A DNA stretch of 64,000 bases, taken from the NCBI RefSeq assembly GCF_003336225.1, contig NZ_QPID01000009.1:123036-187035 (forward strand). The letters are read 5' to 3'. Source of the DNA: Corallincola holothuriorum (lineage in GTDB: Bacteria > Pseudomonadota > Gammaproteobacteria > Enterobacterales > Neiellaceae). Under the pieces are notes generated by a model. That model searched no databases and was not told where the DNA came from. It saw only the letters and a program-made list of their open reading frames with translations. Positions 8,743 to 17,403 of the stretch are shown here, one piece after another (within the stretch, counting starts at the first letter, position 1; each line of letters begins with the position of its first letter). A program made the translations under genes and the position numbers.

Positions 8743-9268
8743 TTTGCGTTCCTTGGATCTATCCTTGCGCATCTGCGCACCGAGTTCTGCAGGCTAGCAT
8801 GGATAGTTTTTGCTGTTTTTTTACTCAGCCAAATACGAGAGGTAGAGCAAATAAACAGCGGAAAAATCGATCTGTTTTTGCGCTAAGTTAAATTAAATTC
8901 ATTTAAAACAAGGGTGTATTAGGTTTTGTTTATGTGGTCATCGTCAGCGTTGTGCCGATGCTTAATATAACCTTTGCAGGTGCTGAATTGAGCCCAGAAC
9001 AAGAGGGGTTCAACTGTTAGTCAATGTTAGCTGTATCTTTTGTGGCGGTATGTTTAGTGTTCTATGAGCTATGAATTCTCCGTTTTCTCCGTTGTTGCTT
9101 GCCTGTGGGAGAGCTCATTTGATACAGGCGCCTAGTAGTCACTCATCGGGTGAAACTTGGTGCTTACAGGAGTCAATAATTAGGATCTAATTAACTGAAT
9201 TTACGAGATATTACAGGATATACTGACAGCGCTGTTTGGTTGGAAGAAGTGAATGAAGGGAGTTAGGC
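8743..9268. other. Intergenic region without a recognisable gene
   Basis: A 526-bp gap between the divergent phosphoesterase and membrane-protein genes. It is A+T-rich near 8810-8940, has no long open frame with a credible start, and shows no RNA gene, strong hairpin or repeat that I can identify. It presumably carries the two divergent promoters. Confidence 0.5.
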
Positions 9269-9859
9269 ATGAGTCATGCAGAAGATTACTACGGGCCAAC
9301 ACTATATTTGGTGATGGTTATAGCTTGTGGTGCTATCACTATCGCAGGTTACCCTGCGGCCGTTGGCTACCTGCTACTGATAAAGCTGGTTTATTCGGTT
9401 GTTGTGTCCATGATAATTCATCGATGGCGAGAGTCGTCTGATGTGCTAGTGGAGTCAGAAGAGAATCGTTGGATGGCGAACCTGCACGGTATCCCTGTAA
9501 AGGAGGTCTCAAATGCGCTTAAAAATCTTCACTTTACTAGCGAAGATATGATGGTTCGTCGGTATCAGACGTTACTGTTGCCAAAGTTTATACTTATTTC
9601 TCTGTTAACTTTCTCGACGATACAACCTCTCTATCAGAATGTTACAAAGCAAGGTTTCGGCATGGCTGACTGGTTCGGCGTAGTGCTGCTCGGATATCTG
9701 TGCTTCCAGTTATTTTATACGTTTCAGTCCTTAATGATGGCAAAAACGATGCGCTGGGAAGTAAACCGCTACCTACTTGGGGAACATACCTATTATTCGG
9801 CATTTACTAGCCATAAAAAGGGCTATTTCATGCCTTTTCTCGATAAGGTGTTTCGCTAA
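9269..9859 (+). CDS. Hypothetical membrane protein
   Basis: A 196-residue protein I do not recognise. ATG at 9269 has GGGAG 6 bases upstream. Four hydrophobic stretches suggest membrane segments: about 10-30 and 32-52 (separated by a short turn with GYPAAVGY), about 109-127, and about 138-158. Between the first and second pairs there is a hydrophilic section of about 55 residues with the Trp-containing ESEENRWMANLHG, likely cytoplasmic. It stands alone between the divergent phosphoesterase gene and the EF-G-like gene, so the context gives no functional hint. Confidence 0.6.
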   Translation: MSHAEDYYGPTLYLVMVIACGAITIAGYPAAVGYLLLIKLVYSVVVSMIIHRWRESSDVLVESEENRWMANLHGIPVKEVSNALKNLHFTSEDMMVRRYQTLLLPKFILISLLTFSTIQPLYQNVTKQGFGMADWFGVVLLGYLCFQLFYTFQSLMMAKTMRWEVNRYLLGEHTYYSAFTSHKKGYFMPFLDKVFR

Positions 9860-10152
9860 GCGGTGCGATTTGTCTCCGCCGATATAGGTAGGGCGCTAAA
9901 GTTGCCGCGGAGGATAATCTGCACCGCACTATTCGCTTTAATGGCTGATCAATGTCAACGATCTCAGTGAGTCTCGGGCGCACACTTGTGTTAACTCGTT
10001 CCGAGGACGCTGCCTATGACAAAAACGGCCGCGCCGTGTTCCGGGTTCCTTCCCAGACGGCGCATGACCCATAGCCACAACTGGCCCCGATGAGGGCTAC
10101 CCTTCTTTAATTGCATTTCCGATATAAAAATAACGCCTACGGAGACGCCCAC

Positions 10153-12183
10153 ATGAGCATAGATAACATCCGAAATATTGCCCTGCTTGGCCAAAGCGGC
10201 GCTGGTAAAACCACCCTGAGCGAGCAGTTGCTATTTCACACAGGCACCATCAATACTCTCGGTGAATTAAGCCGAGGCACAACAGTGAGTGACTTCGACG
10301 CTGAAGAACGCGCGCTACAAAAATCGATAGATACCAGTTGGCTGCATTTTGAGCATCAAGGCCACCAGGTCAATGTGCTGGATACCCCAGGATCAGCCGA
10401 CTTTATTGGCCGTGCTATTAGCGTGTTGCCAGCGGTGGAAAGTTGTGCGCTGGTGGTAGACGCCACCGAAGGGGTGAGCAATGTGGCCGAGAAGCTGTTT
10501 CAAACGGCTGGCGAGCGAAAGAAATGTCGCATGGTGATCATTAACAAGATTGACAGTGATGCTGAACATCTGGCGACTTTATTGGATGAGTTGCAAACCC
10601 GGTTGGGGCCCACCTTGTTGCCGATCAACTTGCCTGTGGCCAGCGGTGATGATGTCATCGATTGTTACTTTGATCCCCAATACGATCGCACACCGGCGTT
10701 TAGCAGTGTCGAAAGCGCCCACGATGCTTTGATTGACCAAGTGGTTGAACTCGATGAAGCGTTAATGGAGCTCTATCTGGAGCAGGGCAGCGAGCTTAAG
10801 CCCGAGCAGTTGCATGATCCATTTGAAAAGGCCTTGCGCCAGCAGCATCTGGTGCCGGTCTGCTTTGTGTCTGCGCGCACTGGTGCCGGTGTGGATGCCT
10901 TGCTGCAAGTGTTAGCTGAGTTAATGCCCACCCCGCTTGAAGGCAATCCGCCACTATTTATGAATTACGACAATCCGGTCACTTTATCTCCAGAGCCGGG
11001 TAGTCATGCTATTGCCCATGTGTTTAAAGTGGTTATCGATCCGTTTATGGGACGTTTGGCCTTGGCGCGAGTGCACCAAGGACGGTTAAAGCCTGATAGC
11101 GCGTTGTTTATTGGTGATGGCCGCAAACCGTTCAAACCTGGCCACCTGTTTCGCCTGCAAGGGAAGGAGCGCGTAGAGGTTAGCCAGGCGGATCCGGGGG
11201 ATTGGGTGGCGATAGCTAAGATCGATGCGCTGGTTTTCGACTCGGTCATTCATGATTCCCATGATGAAGACCATTTTCATCTGCAGAGTCTGACCCTGCC
11301 GCCACCGATGTTTAGTATGGCAATCAAGCCGAGTCGTCGAGGTGAGGAGCAAAAACTGTGGGAAACGCTCGACAAAATAACCGCCGAAGATCCCAGCCTG
11401 AGTGTGTCTCATAAAGCCAGTCTGAACGAGACCCTGCTGACCGGGGTAGGTGAATTTCACCTGAAAACTGCGATTAACAAGATGCGCAACCAGTACAAGT
11501 TAGCGGTAGAAACCAGTACGCCCAGTATCGACTACCGCGAGACCATCACTGTCGCAGCTGATGGGCATTATCGCCACAAAAAGCAGACCGGTGGTGCCGG
11601 TCAGTTTGGTGAAGTGCACTTGTCGGTTAAACCGTTGTCTAGAGGTGAGGGATTCAGGTTTGTCGACAAGGTCGTGGGTGGGGCGATCCCCGGGCAGTTT
11701 ATTCCTGCTGTTGAAAAGGGCGTACGGCAGATTTTGGAAGAGGGCGCTATTGCCGGGTATCCGATGCAAGATCTGCAGGTAACGGTGATCGATGGCAAAC
11801 ATCACTCGGTAGACTCGAAAGAGATCGCCTTCGTCGCTGCTGGCAGAAAAGCGTTTATTGAGGCGGTGGCGAAAGCTAAGCCGGTGGTACTTGAGCCGAT
11901 TGTGGATCTAGCTGTTACGGTACCTGCGGATGCCATGGGTGATGTATCAGCCGATATGGCCAGTCACCGTGGTGTCATCACTGACACCCATGTCGGCAAT
12001 AGCGGGCGTACCACGGTGCACTGTAAATCACCACTCAGCGAGGTAAGTGATTACTCACAACGGCTAAAGTCGATCACCAAGGGCGAAGGGCACTTCACCT
12101 TGGCGCTGAGTCACTTTGAGCCGGTGCCGGTGTCGCAACAAAAAGCACTCTGTCAGGGCTATCGTTCGCAAGAGCTCGCTTAA
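10153..12183 (+). CDS. Elongation factor G-like translational GTPase (EF-G paralogue)
   Basis: A 676-residue protein starting at MSIDNIRNIALLG. The ATG at 10153 has GGAGA 7 bases upstream and is preferred to the in-frame 10111. The GTPase domain has G1 GQSGAGKTT, a switch I region with RGTTVSDFD, G3 DTPGSADF and G4 NKID. Then follow domain II, and domains III-V with the EF-G-type RETI...HKKQTGGAGQFG and VPADAMGDVSADMASHRG (cited in parts). It is shorter than canonical EF-G (about 700), stands alone rather than in a str operon, and looks like the divergent EF-G-like family rather than the housekeeping factor. It probably acts on ribosomes, but whether in translocation, recycling or stress is not known. 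A strong bidirectional terminator follows. Confidence 0.85.
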   Translation: MSIDNIRNIALLGQSGAGKTTLSEQLLFHTGTINTLGELSRGTTVSDFDAEERALQKSIDTSWLHFEHQGHQVNVLDTPGSADFIGRAISVLPAVESCALVVDATEGVSNVAEKLFQTAGERKKCRMVIINKIDSDAEHLATLLDELQTRLGPTLLPINLPVASGDDVIDCYFDPQYDRTPAFSSVESAHDALIDQVVELDEALMELYLEQGSELKPEQLHDPFEKALRQQHLVPVCFVSARTGAGVDALLQVLAELMPTPLEGNPPLFMNYDNPVTLSPEPGSHAIAHVFKVVIDPFMGRLALARVHQGRLKPDSALFIGDGRKPFKPGHLFRLQGKERVEVSQADPGDWVAIAKIDALVFDSVIHDSHDEDHFHLQSLTLPPPMFSMAIKPSRRGEEQKLWETLDKITAEDPSLSVSHKASLNETLLTGVGEFHLKTAINKMRNQYKLAVETSTPSIDYRETITVAADGHYRHKKQTGGAGQFGEVHLSVKPLSRGEGFRFVDKVVGGAIPGQFIPAVEKGVRQILEEGAIAGYPMQDLQVTVIDGKHHSVDSKEIAFVAAGRKAFIEAVAKAKPVVLEPIVDLAVTVPADAMGDVSADMASHRGVITDTHVGNSGRTTVHCKSPLSEVSDYSQRLKSITKGEGHFTLALSHFEPVPVSQQKALCQGYRSQELA

Positions 12184-12256
12184 GTGATGATAAGTGGTGC
12201 GCTGTTTTGCGGTAGCCGTGCCACTTATCTGTAACGCGACCAGACAACGGCAAAAA

Positions 12257-12282
12257 CAAGGCTAACCCTTCAGTTAGCCTTG
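12257..12282. terminator. Bidirectional rho-independent terminator
   Basis: Stem CAAGGCTAAC / GTTAGCCTTG (10 bp, 6-base loop). The plus-strand side is followed by ATGATTTTTTC, and the minus-strand side by TTTTTG. It serves both the EF-G-like gene and the convergent alkene reductase gene. Confidence 0.85.
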
Positions 12283-12326
12283 ATGATTTTTTCTGTTTAT
12301 TGGTGATTTGGTCGCGGTAAAAAAAC

Positions 12327-13370
12327 TTATACCAAACTGGTAAGCATCTCGTCGCTGTAGGCTACCAGCGGGGCTTTTGATTTCACCTTCGCTACATAGT
12401 CGGGATTAGCGATAAACGGCCGGCCGATCGCGAGCAGATCGAACTTATTCGCTGTTATTGCTTCACTGCCGGTCTCGGCGGTGTAGCTGCCGACACCCAC
12501 TAATGTGTTGTGGTAAACACTACGGATGTAGCTGGAAGCACGGCCACCTAAATACCCGAACTCCATCGCATCATCAAAGATCCCGACGTGAAGAAAGGCT
12601 AAGTCACGTTGTTCCAGTGCCGGTAACAGGTAGTCAAATACGTCACGGTCGCGGTCGTCGGCGGCCATATTAAAGTAGGCGCCAGGGGAAACACGCAAGG
12701 CGGTTCTGTCGTTGCCGATGCGGTCGATCACGGCGTCTACCACTTCCAGTGCAAAGCGCGCCATATTTTCTGGACTACCGCCATACTGATCCGTGCGCTT
12801 GTTGCTGTCATGGTGCAGGAACTGGTCTATCAAATAGCCGTTGGCTCCGTGGATCTCAACACCATCAAAGCCAGCATCTATGGCGTTCGCTGCTGCCTGC
12901 GCATAGTCCGCTACCAGCTGCTCTATCTCTTGCTTTGTCACTGGCTTAGGCACTTGGTAAGTCAGTTCACGCATTCTTGGTACGCTGCCTTCGACTGCTT
13001 CAGCGGAAGGTGCCAGCACATGCTCACCATGGTAAAAGTGGGGATGAGCAACGCGGCCGGTATGCCAAAGTTGAGCGAACATTTTGCCGCCGTTGGCATG
13101 CACTGTATCTGTGACTTTGCGCCATCCAGCAATTTGCTCCGGGGTAAATAGACCGGGGGTATTGGGATAGCCTTGGCCGTCTGCACGAATAATTGTCGCT
13201 TCAGAGATAATCAGACCTGCCTCAGCCCGGCGGCCATAGTATTCAGTCATCGCTTGGGTCGGTACCAGGTCTGCGTCAGCCATGCAGCGGGTCAGTGGCG
13301 CCATCAGGATGCGATTTTTCAGTGTTAGGGTAGGGTTCAGGGTATAGGGTTGAAAAAGGATATCCGTCAT
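12327..13370 (-). CDS. nemA: Alkene reductase of the Old Yellow Enzyme family (NemA-like)
   Basis: A 347-residue FMN-dependent (beta/alpha)8 oxidoreductase that reduces electrophilic C=C bonds and nitro groups with NADPH. Visible family marks are the N-terminal LKNRILMAPLTR, the substrate-anion pair and catalytic Tyr in HGANGYLIDQFLH (about 182-194), RTDQYGGS (about 200-207) and the C-terminal AIGRPFIANPD. Length matches N-ethylmaleimide reductases. It is divergent from a TetR gene. The 133-bp gap contains three copies of an 18-bp near-palindrome, so repression relieved by reactive electrophiles is the likely control, as for NemR-NemA of E. coli. The gene symbol is by similarity; the physiological substrate is not shown. 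Confidence 0.88.
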   Translation of the reverse strand: MTDILFQPYTLNPTLTLKNRILMAPLTRCMADADLVPTQAMTEYYGRRAEAGLIISEATIIRADGQGYPNTPGLFTPEQIAGWRKVTDTVHANGGKMFAQLWHTGRVAHPHFYHGEHVLAPSAEAVEGSVPRMRELTYQVPKPVTKQEIEQLVADYAQAAANAIDAGFDGVEIHGANGYLIDQFLHHDSNKRTDQYGGSPENMARFALEVVDAVIDRIGNDRTALRVSPGAYFNMAADDRDRDVFDYLLPALEQRDLAFLHVGIFDDAMEFGYLGGRASSYIRSVYHNTLVGVGSYTAETGSEAITANKFDLLAIGRPFIANPDYVAKVKSKAPLVAYSDEMLTSLV

Positions 13371-13384
13371 AACGACCTCTGAAT

Positions 13385-13453
13385 CTTGAATGTTTGTTCA
13401 AGATAGAATGTTTTGAATGTTTATTCAAGAATGTTTTTGAGCAAACATTCAAA
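13385..13453. promoter_or_regulatory. Three operator-like 18-bp near-palindromes
   Basis: Copy 1 CTTGAATGTTTGTTCAAG (13385-13402), copy 2 TTTGAATGTTTATTCAAG (13412-13429) and copy 3, in inverse orientation, TTTGAGCAAACATTCAAA (13436-13453). Centres are 27 and 24 bp apart. They fill the gap between the divergent nemA-like and tetR genes and most simply are binding sites for that TetR protein. Confidence 0.7.
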
Positions 13454-13503
13454 AATAAGTACAATGATAATAGATGTGACTCACAGAGAGTGAAGGCCTG
13501 CTG

Positions 13504-14091
13504 ATGCGTAATGCTGAATTCGATAGAGAGAAAGTACTGAGATCTGCCATGAGCGCGTTTATGGCGAAAGGCTATGGCAAAACCAGTATGCAGGATCTTA
13601 CCAAGGCCACAGGTCTGCACCCCGGCTCCATCTACTGTGCGTTCGACAATAAGCGTGGCCTGTTATTGGCTGCAATTGAACAGTACATACAGGACCGCGG
13701 AAAAGAGTTCGATGCTTTCTTCACTGACGACCAAGCTGTACTGACGCAGTTAAAAACCTATCTTGATCATATCGTTCAGGAATGTCTGAGTTGTGAGTCA
13801 GAACAGGCATGTTTGCTTATTAAAGCGCTGAATGAGCTGGCTGAACAGGACGATGAGATCCAAAGCATTACCTCGGCTAGTTTGGCAAGCTGGCAGGAGG
13901 GGATTGAGTATGTGCTACGAAAAGCCCAAACCAACGGCGAACTTAGTGCCGATCAAGATTGTGCCCACTTAGCCCGCTATTTCGTTATGGGCATTTACGG
14001 CTTGCGCACCTTTGCGCAAACCCACCCCGAAGCCGAGGTACTGCAGCGCTTGGCTGATAAGCTCTATCAAGATGTGTGTGGGGCAGCTTAA
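13504..14091 (+). CDS. TetR/AcrR-family transcriptional regulator
   Basis: A 195-residue TetR repressor. The N-terminal HTH (about 10-55) reads SAMSAFMAKGYGKTSMQDL then GLHPGSIYCAFDNKRGLL. The C-terminal ligand domain contains cysteines near residues 98, 101 and 106 (ECLSCESEQACL), which could sense electrophiles or oxidants as in NemR, though this is inference. The ATG at 13504 has GAAGG 7 bases upstream. It is divergent from the alkene reductase gene, with three palindromic sites between them that probably give joint control of both promoters. Confidence 0.88.
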   Translation: MRNAEFDREKVLRSAMSAFMAKGYGKTSMQDLTKATGLHPGSIYCAFDNKRGLLLAAIEQYIQDRGKEFDAFFTDDQAVLTQLKTYLDHIVQECLSCESEQACLLIKALNELAEQDDEIQSITSASLASWQEGIEYVLRKAQTNGELSADQDCAHLARYFVMGIYGLRTFAQTHPEAEVLQRLADKLYQDVCGAA

Positions 14092-14303
14092 AATGTTTTT
14101 GAAGAACGAGAACCACTCCCTAAAGCCAAGCTGTACCGTTATCGGCTCTAAAACAGGGAGTTATTTACGTTGGCTATTGAGGCAAAAGTAAATTTTTAAG
14201 TGAATGCGACGATCTTCAATGTGGAACATTCGTTCCTAATATTTCTGGAAGCGAACCTTGTTTTCGCCCTCGTCCCGTAACCTAAGGCATTACGCTATTG
14301 GCT

Positions 14304-14540
14304 TTAGCCAGCCTTAGCTTCGCTGGGTATTTGGCCAAATAGGCGCTTATATTCGCGGCTGAATTGCGACACGCTTTGGTAACCAACTTGATAGGCCGCT
14401 TGGCTGATACTGGTTTGTTGCACCGCCACTAACTGATGGGCGTGATGCAACCGTATGGTCTTGATGTATTGCAGTGGTGATGCATTGGTGACCGCTTTAA
14501 AGTGCTGGTGTAGTGAGCTGGGACTCATATTGGCACTGTG
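14304..14540 (-). pseudogene. AraC-family regulator, C-terminal DNA-binding remnant
   Basis: About 75 codons of the AraC HTH region survive: NMSPSSLHQHFKAVT, SPLQYIKTIRLHHAHQLV, ISQAAYQVGYQSVSQFSREY and KRLFGQIP. The entire N-terminal sensor domain is missing. Family similarity stops near 14530-14540, just where similarity to an aldo/keto reductase begins on the other strand. An open frame with an ATG extends to 14555, but those extra residues read through the junction. The fragment still encodes a nearly complete double HTH, so a small DNA-binding peptide is conceivable. I regard it as a remnant of a gene once divergent from the reductase. Confidence 0.75.
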
Positions 14541-14979
14541 TACTGAACTTAACATCGGCTTTGTGCCTTACTCTCCGTTGGGGCGGGGTTTTCTAACCGG
14601 AGCTATCAAGCAGCGGAGTGACTTGGCCGCGGGGGATTGGCGTTTGGCTAATCCCAGGTTTTCGGAGCAGAACTTCACATTGAACCTGCAGTTGGTGACG
14701 CAACTTGAATCATTAGCAGCGCAACACCATTGTACGAGCGCGCAACTGGCATTGGCGTGGCTATTGGCGCAGCACCCTCACATCGCCCCGATACCAGGAA
14801 CGCGCAGTGTGGTGAGGCTGGAGCAGAATGCCACGGCTGAGAGCATTGTATTATCGCAGGCAGATCTCGACGCGATCAAAGGGATCCTGAATCGCTTTAA
14901 TGTGCAAGGTACAAGGTATCCTGAGCAAGCCTCGGCACTGCTGTTTGGTGATACGCCAGCGCAGGCTGCAACGGCCTAA
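14527..14979 (+). pseudogene. Aldo/keto reductase, C-terminal remnant
   Basis: About 150 codons matching the last third to half of a 320-340 residue aldo/keto reductase: ELNIGFVPYSPLGRGFLTG, then HCTSAQLALAWLLAQ, IPGTRSVVRLEQN and the C-terminal LSQADLDAI. The N-terminal half with the catalytic Asp-Tyr-Lys-His set is gone, so it cannot be an active enzyme. An ATG at 14455 is in frame, but its first 24 or so residues come from the opposite strand of the araC remnant. The head-to-head truncation of both genes at one point suggests a single deletion took both N-termini and the shared promoter region. Confidence 0.75.
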
Positions 14980-14985
14980 CGGGCT

Positions 14986-15060
14986 GTCACCTAGGGCTTA
15001 GGCCTAGAGGGGAGTGACAAGATAGAAAGCGCGTGTGTTGGATACGTCTGCTTTCTATCT
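14986..15060. other. Stem-loop structures after the aldo/keto reductase remnant
   Basis: AGATAGAAAGC (15020-15030) and GCTTTCTATCT (15050-15060) form a perfect 11-bp stem around a 19-base loop that can itself fold. Just upstream, GTCAC and GTGAC bracket a CCTAGG-rich segment (14986-15018). A third small hairpin, ACCGGC-TCGG-GCCGGT, lies at 15137-15152. None has a T-tract, so terminator status is uncertain. Confidence 0.4.
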
Positions 15061-15231
15061 GCTTCTGGCAGTTAGTTCCTACTTTAGAATATTTTTGCTG
15101 ATAGACAATTTAAAGATATTATAATCAGACAGTTACACCGGCTCGGGCCGGTAGTGAAAGCGCGATAGGTCTCTCTGTGGCATATGTCCGTGCCTGCTCG
15201 CGGATACGTCCTGTGGCAGGAAGGTGATAAG

Positions 15232-15495
15232 TTGACTAAATTCGACAAATTGGTGCTGTTTGGTTTTTTCCTGATCTCATTGTCGTTGTTGGGCTGGTCT
15301 GTCCTCATCCATGGTAACAGTGCGCAAGCAGTTGCAGCTTCCATCGGTATTTGGCTGCTGCTGACATTTTTTGTCATGACCCTGTTACACGGGGTCATCA
15401 GCGGAGTTCCACGAACCAAGGTCGCCATTCCCGCCCTGCCGACGACCGTGGTTATCTGTGTCTCTGGGGCGTTGTTCATCTATGCCGTGCTGTGA
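15232..15495 (+). CDS. Hypothetical small membrane protein with three hydrophobic segments
   Basis: An 87-residue protein of unknown function. I chose TTG at 15232 because AGGAAGG lies about 7 bases before it. An in-frame ATG at 15184 has no ribosome-binding site and would add 16 residues. Three hydrophobic stretches (FGFFLISLSLLGWSVLI; VAASIGIWLLLTFFVMTLL; TVVICVSGALFIYAV) suggest three membrane spans with a basic N-terminus in the cytoplasm. It is not clearly in an operon: the next gene begins 107 bases later. Confidence 0.55.
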   Translation: MTKFDKLVLFGFFLISLSLLGWSVLIHGNSAQAVAASIGIWLLLTFFVMTLLHGVISGVPRTKVAIPALPTTVVICVSGALFIYAVL

Positions 15496-15602
15496 CGATG
15501 TCAAGGTGGCTCGCTAATCTAACTTAGCATCGCTGTGGCGAGCGTTCTGAGTTAATATCACGAGCCTGCATTCTTGCTTTTTCGGACACACAGTCAATCG
15601 GT

Positions 15603-16403
15603 ATGAGCCTGTTAGATCAACGCTATCGCCAGTTACGCGCCATCGATGCCAATGACTTCCACACCTGCTTTTACTGTGGTTGTATCGCGACTGAATTTGA
15701 TTTTGCGCCGCCCAAAGCTCATTGGCAGTCGTTTCAATATCGGCAATTGTCAGCAGATAACCTGCAAGTCCCCTCGTGTATGGAGTGCATTAAGTTGCTC
15801 AAAGGCTGCACGATGGGATTGGTACAGCAGCGTCGTGAATTAGTGCATACCAAAATTGCCAGTAAATACAAAAAGGCGATCGGTGTGTTTTTACGCTGGA
15901 ATGAAGATGAATTGGAGGAACTGGATTTCTCTCTGCATCACAGCATCGCTGCCGGATTAAAGCTGGGGGAAGAGTCTCATCGGCGCAGTAATTATGTCGG
16001 ATTTGCCTATGAAATTGACGGTGCCAAAGCGACCGGCTTAGTGCCAACTGCCGCACCGATCAAGGTGTTTGGTGAGCAGTATGCCAGTGTTAAAGACGCA
16101 CTGGTGGCGGTCAGTAAAAGCTACCGTATCAATCAGGCCAAACTGGTTGAAGGGATGGCAAAACATGACAATAACCTTGAAGCGGTCGTGATGGCGTGGC
16201 AGCAACAACAAGAACACGCCATGTTTCAGCGTGAACTCAGAAAACAGTGCGCCGCATTTGCCAAGCAGCATAAGCAATCTCATCGTTTCGTGGTCAATGA
16301 GATAGAGCGTTATCTGGATAAAGACGCTGAACTCTCGATCGCCGATGCGTTAGACAAACTGTATCAAGAGCGGGTACAGCACTATCAACCCTTGGTGAAG
16401 TGA
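15603..16403 (+). CDS. HNH-like zinc-finger protein, catalytic histidine apparently replaced
   Basis: A 266-residue protein whose first 70 residues resemble the HNH endonuclease fold: CFYCG (about 22-26), EFDFAPPKAHW (about 31-41), and CMEC (about 59-62). The two CxxC pairs would bind structural zinc. In active HNH proteins the position after the Asp is usually His (DH..PK), whereas here it is Phe, so nuclease activity is doubtful. The remainder is mostly alpha-helical and charged, with no recognised domain. It may be a DNA- or RNA-binding protein. Identity of the family is inferred from the motif pattern only. Confidence 0.55.
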   Translation: MSLLDQRYRQLRAIDANDFHTCFYCGCIATEFDFAPPKAHWQSFQYRQLSADNLQVPSCMECIKLLKGCTMGLVQQRRELVHTKIASKYKKAIGVFLRWNEDELEELDFSLHHSIAAGLKLGEESHRRSNYVGFAYEIDGAKATGLVPTAAPIKVFGEQYASVKDALVAVSKSYRINQAKLVEGMAKHDNNLEAVVMAWQQQQEHAMFQRELRKQCAAFAKQHKQSHRFVVNEIERYLDKDAELSIADALDKLYQERVQHYQPLVK

Positions 16404-16600
16404 TTTACAGCGTTGATCCTAATCCAATGCTCCGCCCTTTAGACTTCTACAACCCAATATAACGCTTACCCACATAATCGCTTAGTTGAATGTATTTGCA
16501 CACAATGCGGCCAAGCTTGAGCGTAAATATTTCTCAGATTACGAATGATCCTCAACTACGCTTTTATTTCACACGCCTATTTGATTAGGGAAAAGTAATC

Positions 16601-17374
16601 ATGGAAAGAAACGATATTGCATCCGCTGCATTTATAGTGCTCTCAGGGGCTGCTGCGGCAATGGGACCAGCAGGGGTCCCGATGTTCTTGCTGGCAGCTT
16701 CTATCGGAACAGTGTTAAACCTTTATGGTGGAAAAGAGGAGGACCAGGGTCCACCTATTGAAGAGGTAATTGATAAAACCGTTAGTGAGCACTTCGTACT
16801 AAATAATGCGCGGATCGCTTGGTCAAAGATTAAACCTGCATACACCTACTATGAGAGTTACGTTAATCGAGCTGAAGGCGGGGAGGAGTTTTCGGCCCGA
16901 GATTTAGATACGCTGGCCAGCGCCATTAACGATGCGATTGGTCCAAGCTCGGGGCTGACCCAAGGTTTAGCAATGCTTTACGATGAGCGTAATCCCAATG
17001 ACTTCGGTAATGTTGAGTACAATTTGCCTATTTATATGCTCGGCGCGAGTTTGCTAATCCAATATCGTTTATTGGATATCGCAGAGCAAAAATTTAATGG
17101 TGAAATCATCGTTTCGGCTCAGTGGCAGCAAGTCCGGGAACTGACTACTCAGTTTGTACAAAACGTCACCTCGATCCATCGTTATGTAAAGAGCTTTACC
17201 ATTGAAAAGATCCTTTACGATGAATTAAATGCAGGTAAGTTAAAGCGTCAGTCACCCGAGTTGGCTGCGCGTAATGACGAATTACAAATGCATTATCTCG
17301 GCGGAGAGCGAAAACTTATTAAATACTTATATGATTTGCGGATGATTGAGCAGCGGTTACGGGAAACAGCTTAG
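16601..17374 (+). CDS. Helical protein with resemblance to Cry delta-endotoxin domain I (possible pore former)
   Basis: A 257-residue protein. A glycine/alanine-rich hydrophobic N-terminus (about 8-43, with AAAAMGPAGVPMFLLAAS) is followed by amphipathic helices. The layout recalls Cry toxin domain I: hydrophobic first helix, IEEVIDKTVSEHF, then a conserved-looking central stretch YNLPIYMLGASLLIQYRLLDI (in parts: NLPIYMLGASLL, QYRLLDIAE) like the LPLYAQAANLHLLLLRDA helix of Cry proteins, then further helices. Domains II and III of Cry toxins are absent and there is no signal peptide. Start ATG at 16601 has AGGG 10 bases upstream. A strong hairpin follows. The assignment is a hypothesis from pattern likeness; a plain hypothetical protein is the safe call. 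Confidence 0.5.
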   Translation: MERNDIASAAFIVLSGAAAAMGPAGVPMFLLAASIGTVLNLYGGKEEDQGPPIEEVIDKTVSEHFVLNNARIAWSKIKPAYTYYESYVNRAEGGEEFSARDLDTLASAINDAIGPSSGLTQGLAMLYDERNPNDFGNVEYNLPIYMLGASLLIQYRLLDIAEQKFNGEIIVSAQWQQVRELTTQFVQNVTSIHRYVKSFTIEKILYDELNAGKLKRQSPELAARNDELQMHYLGGERKLIKYLYDLRMIEQRLRETA

Positions 17375-17403
17375 TTACCGGGATCTGACAGTGATACTGT
17401 TTT

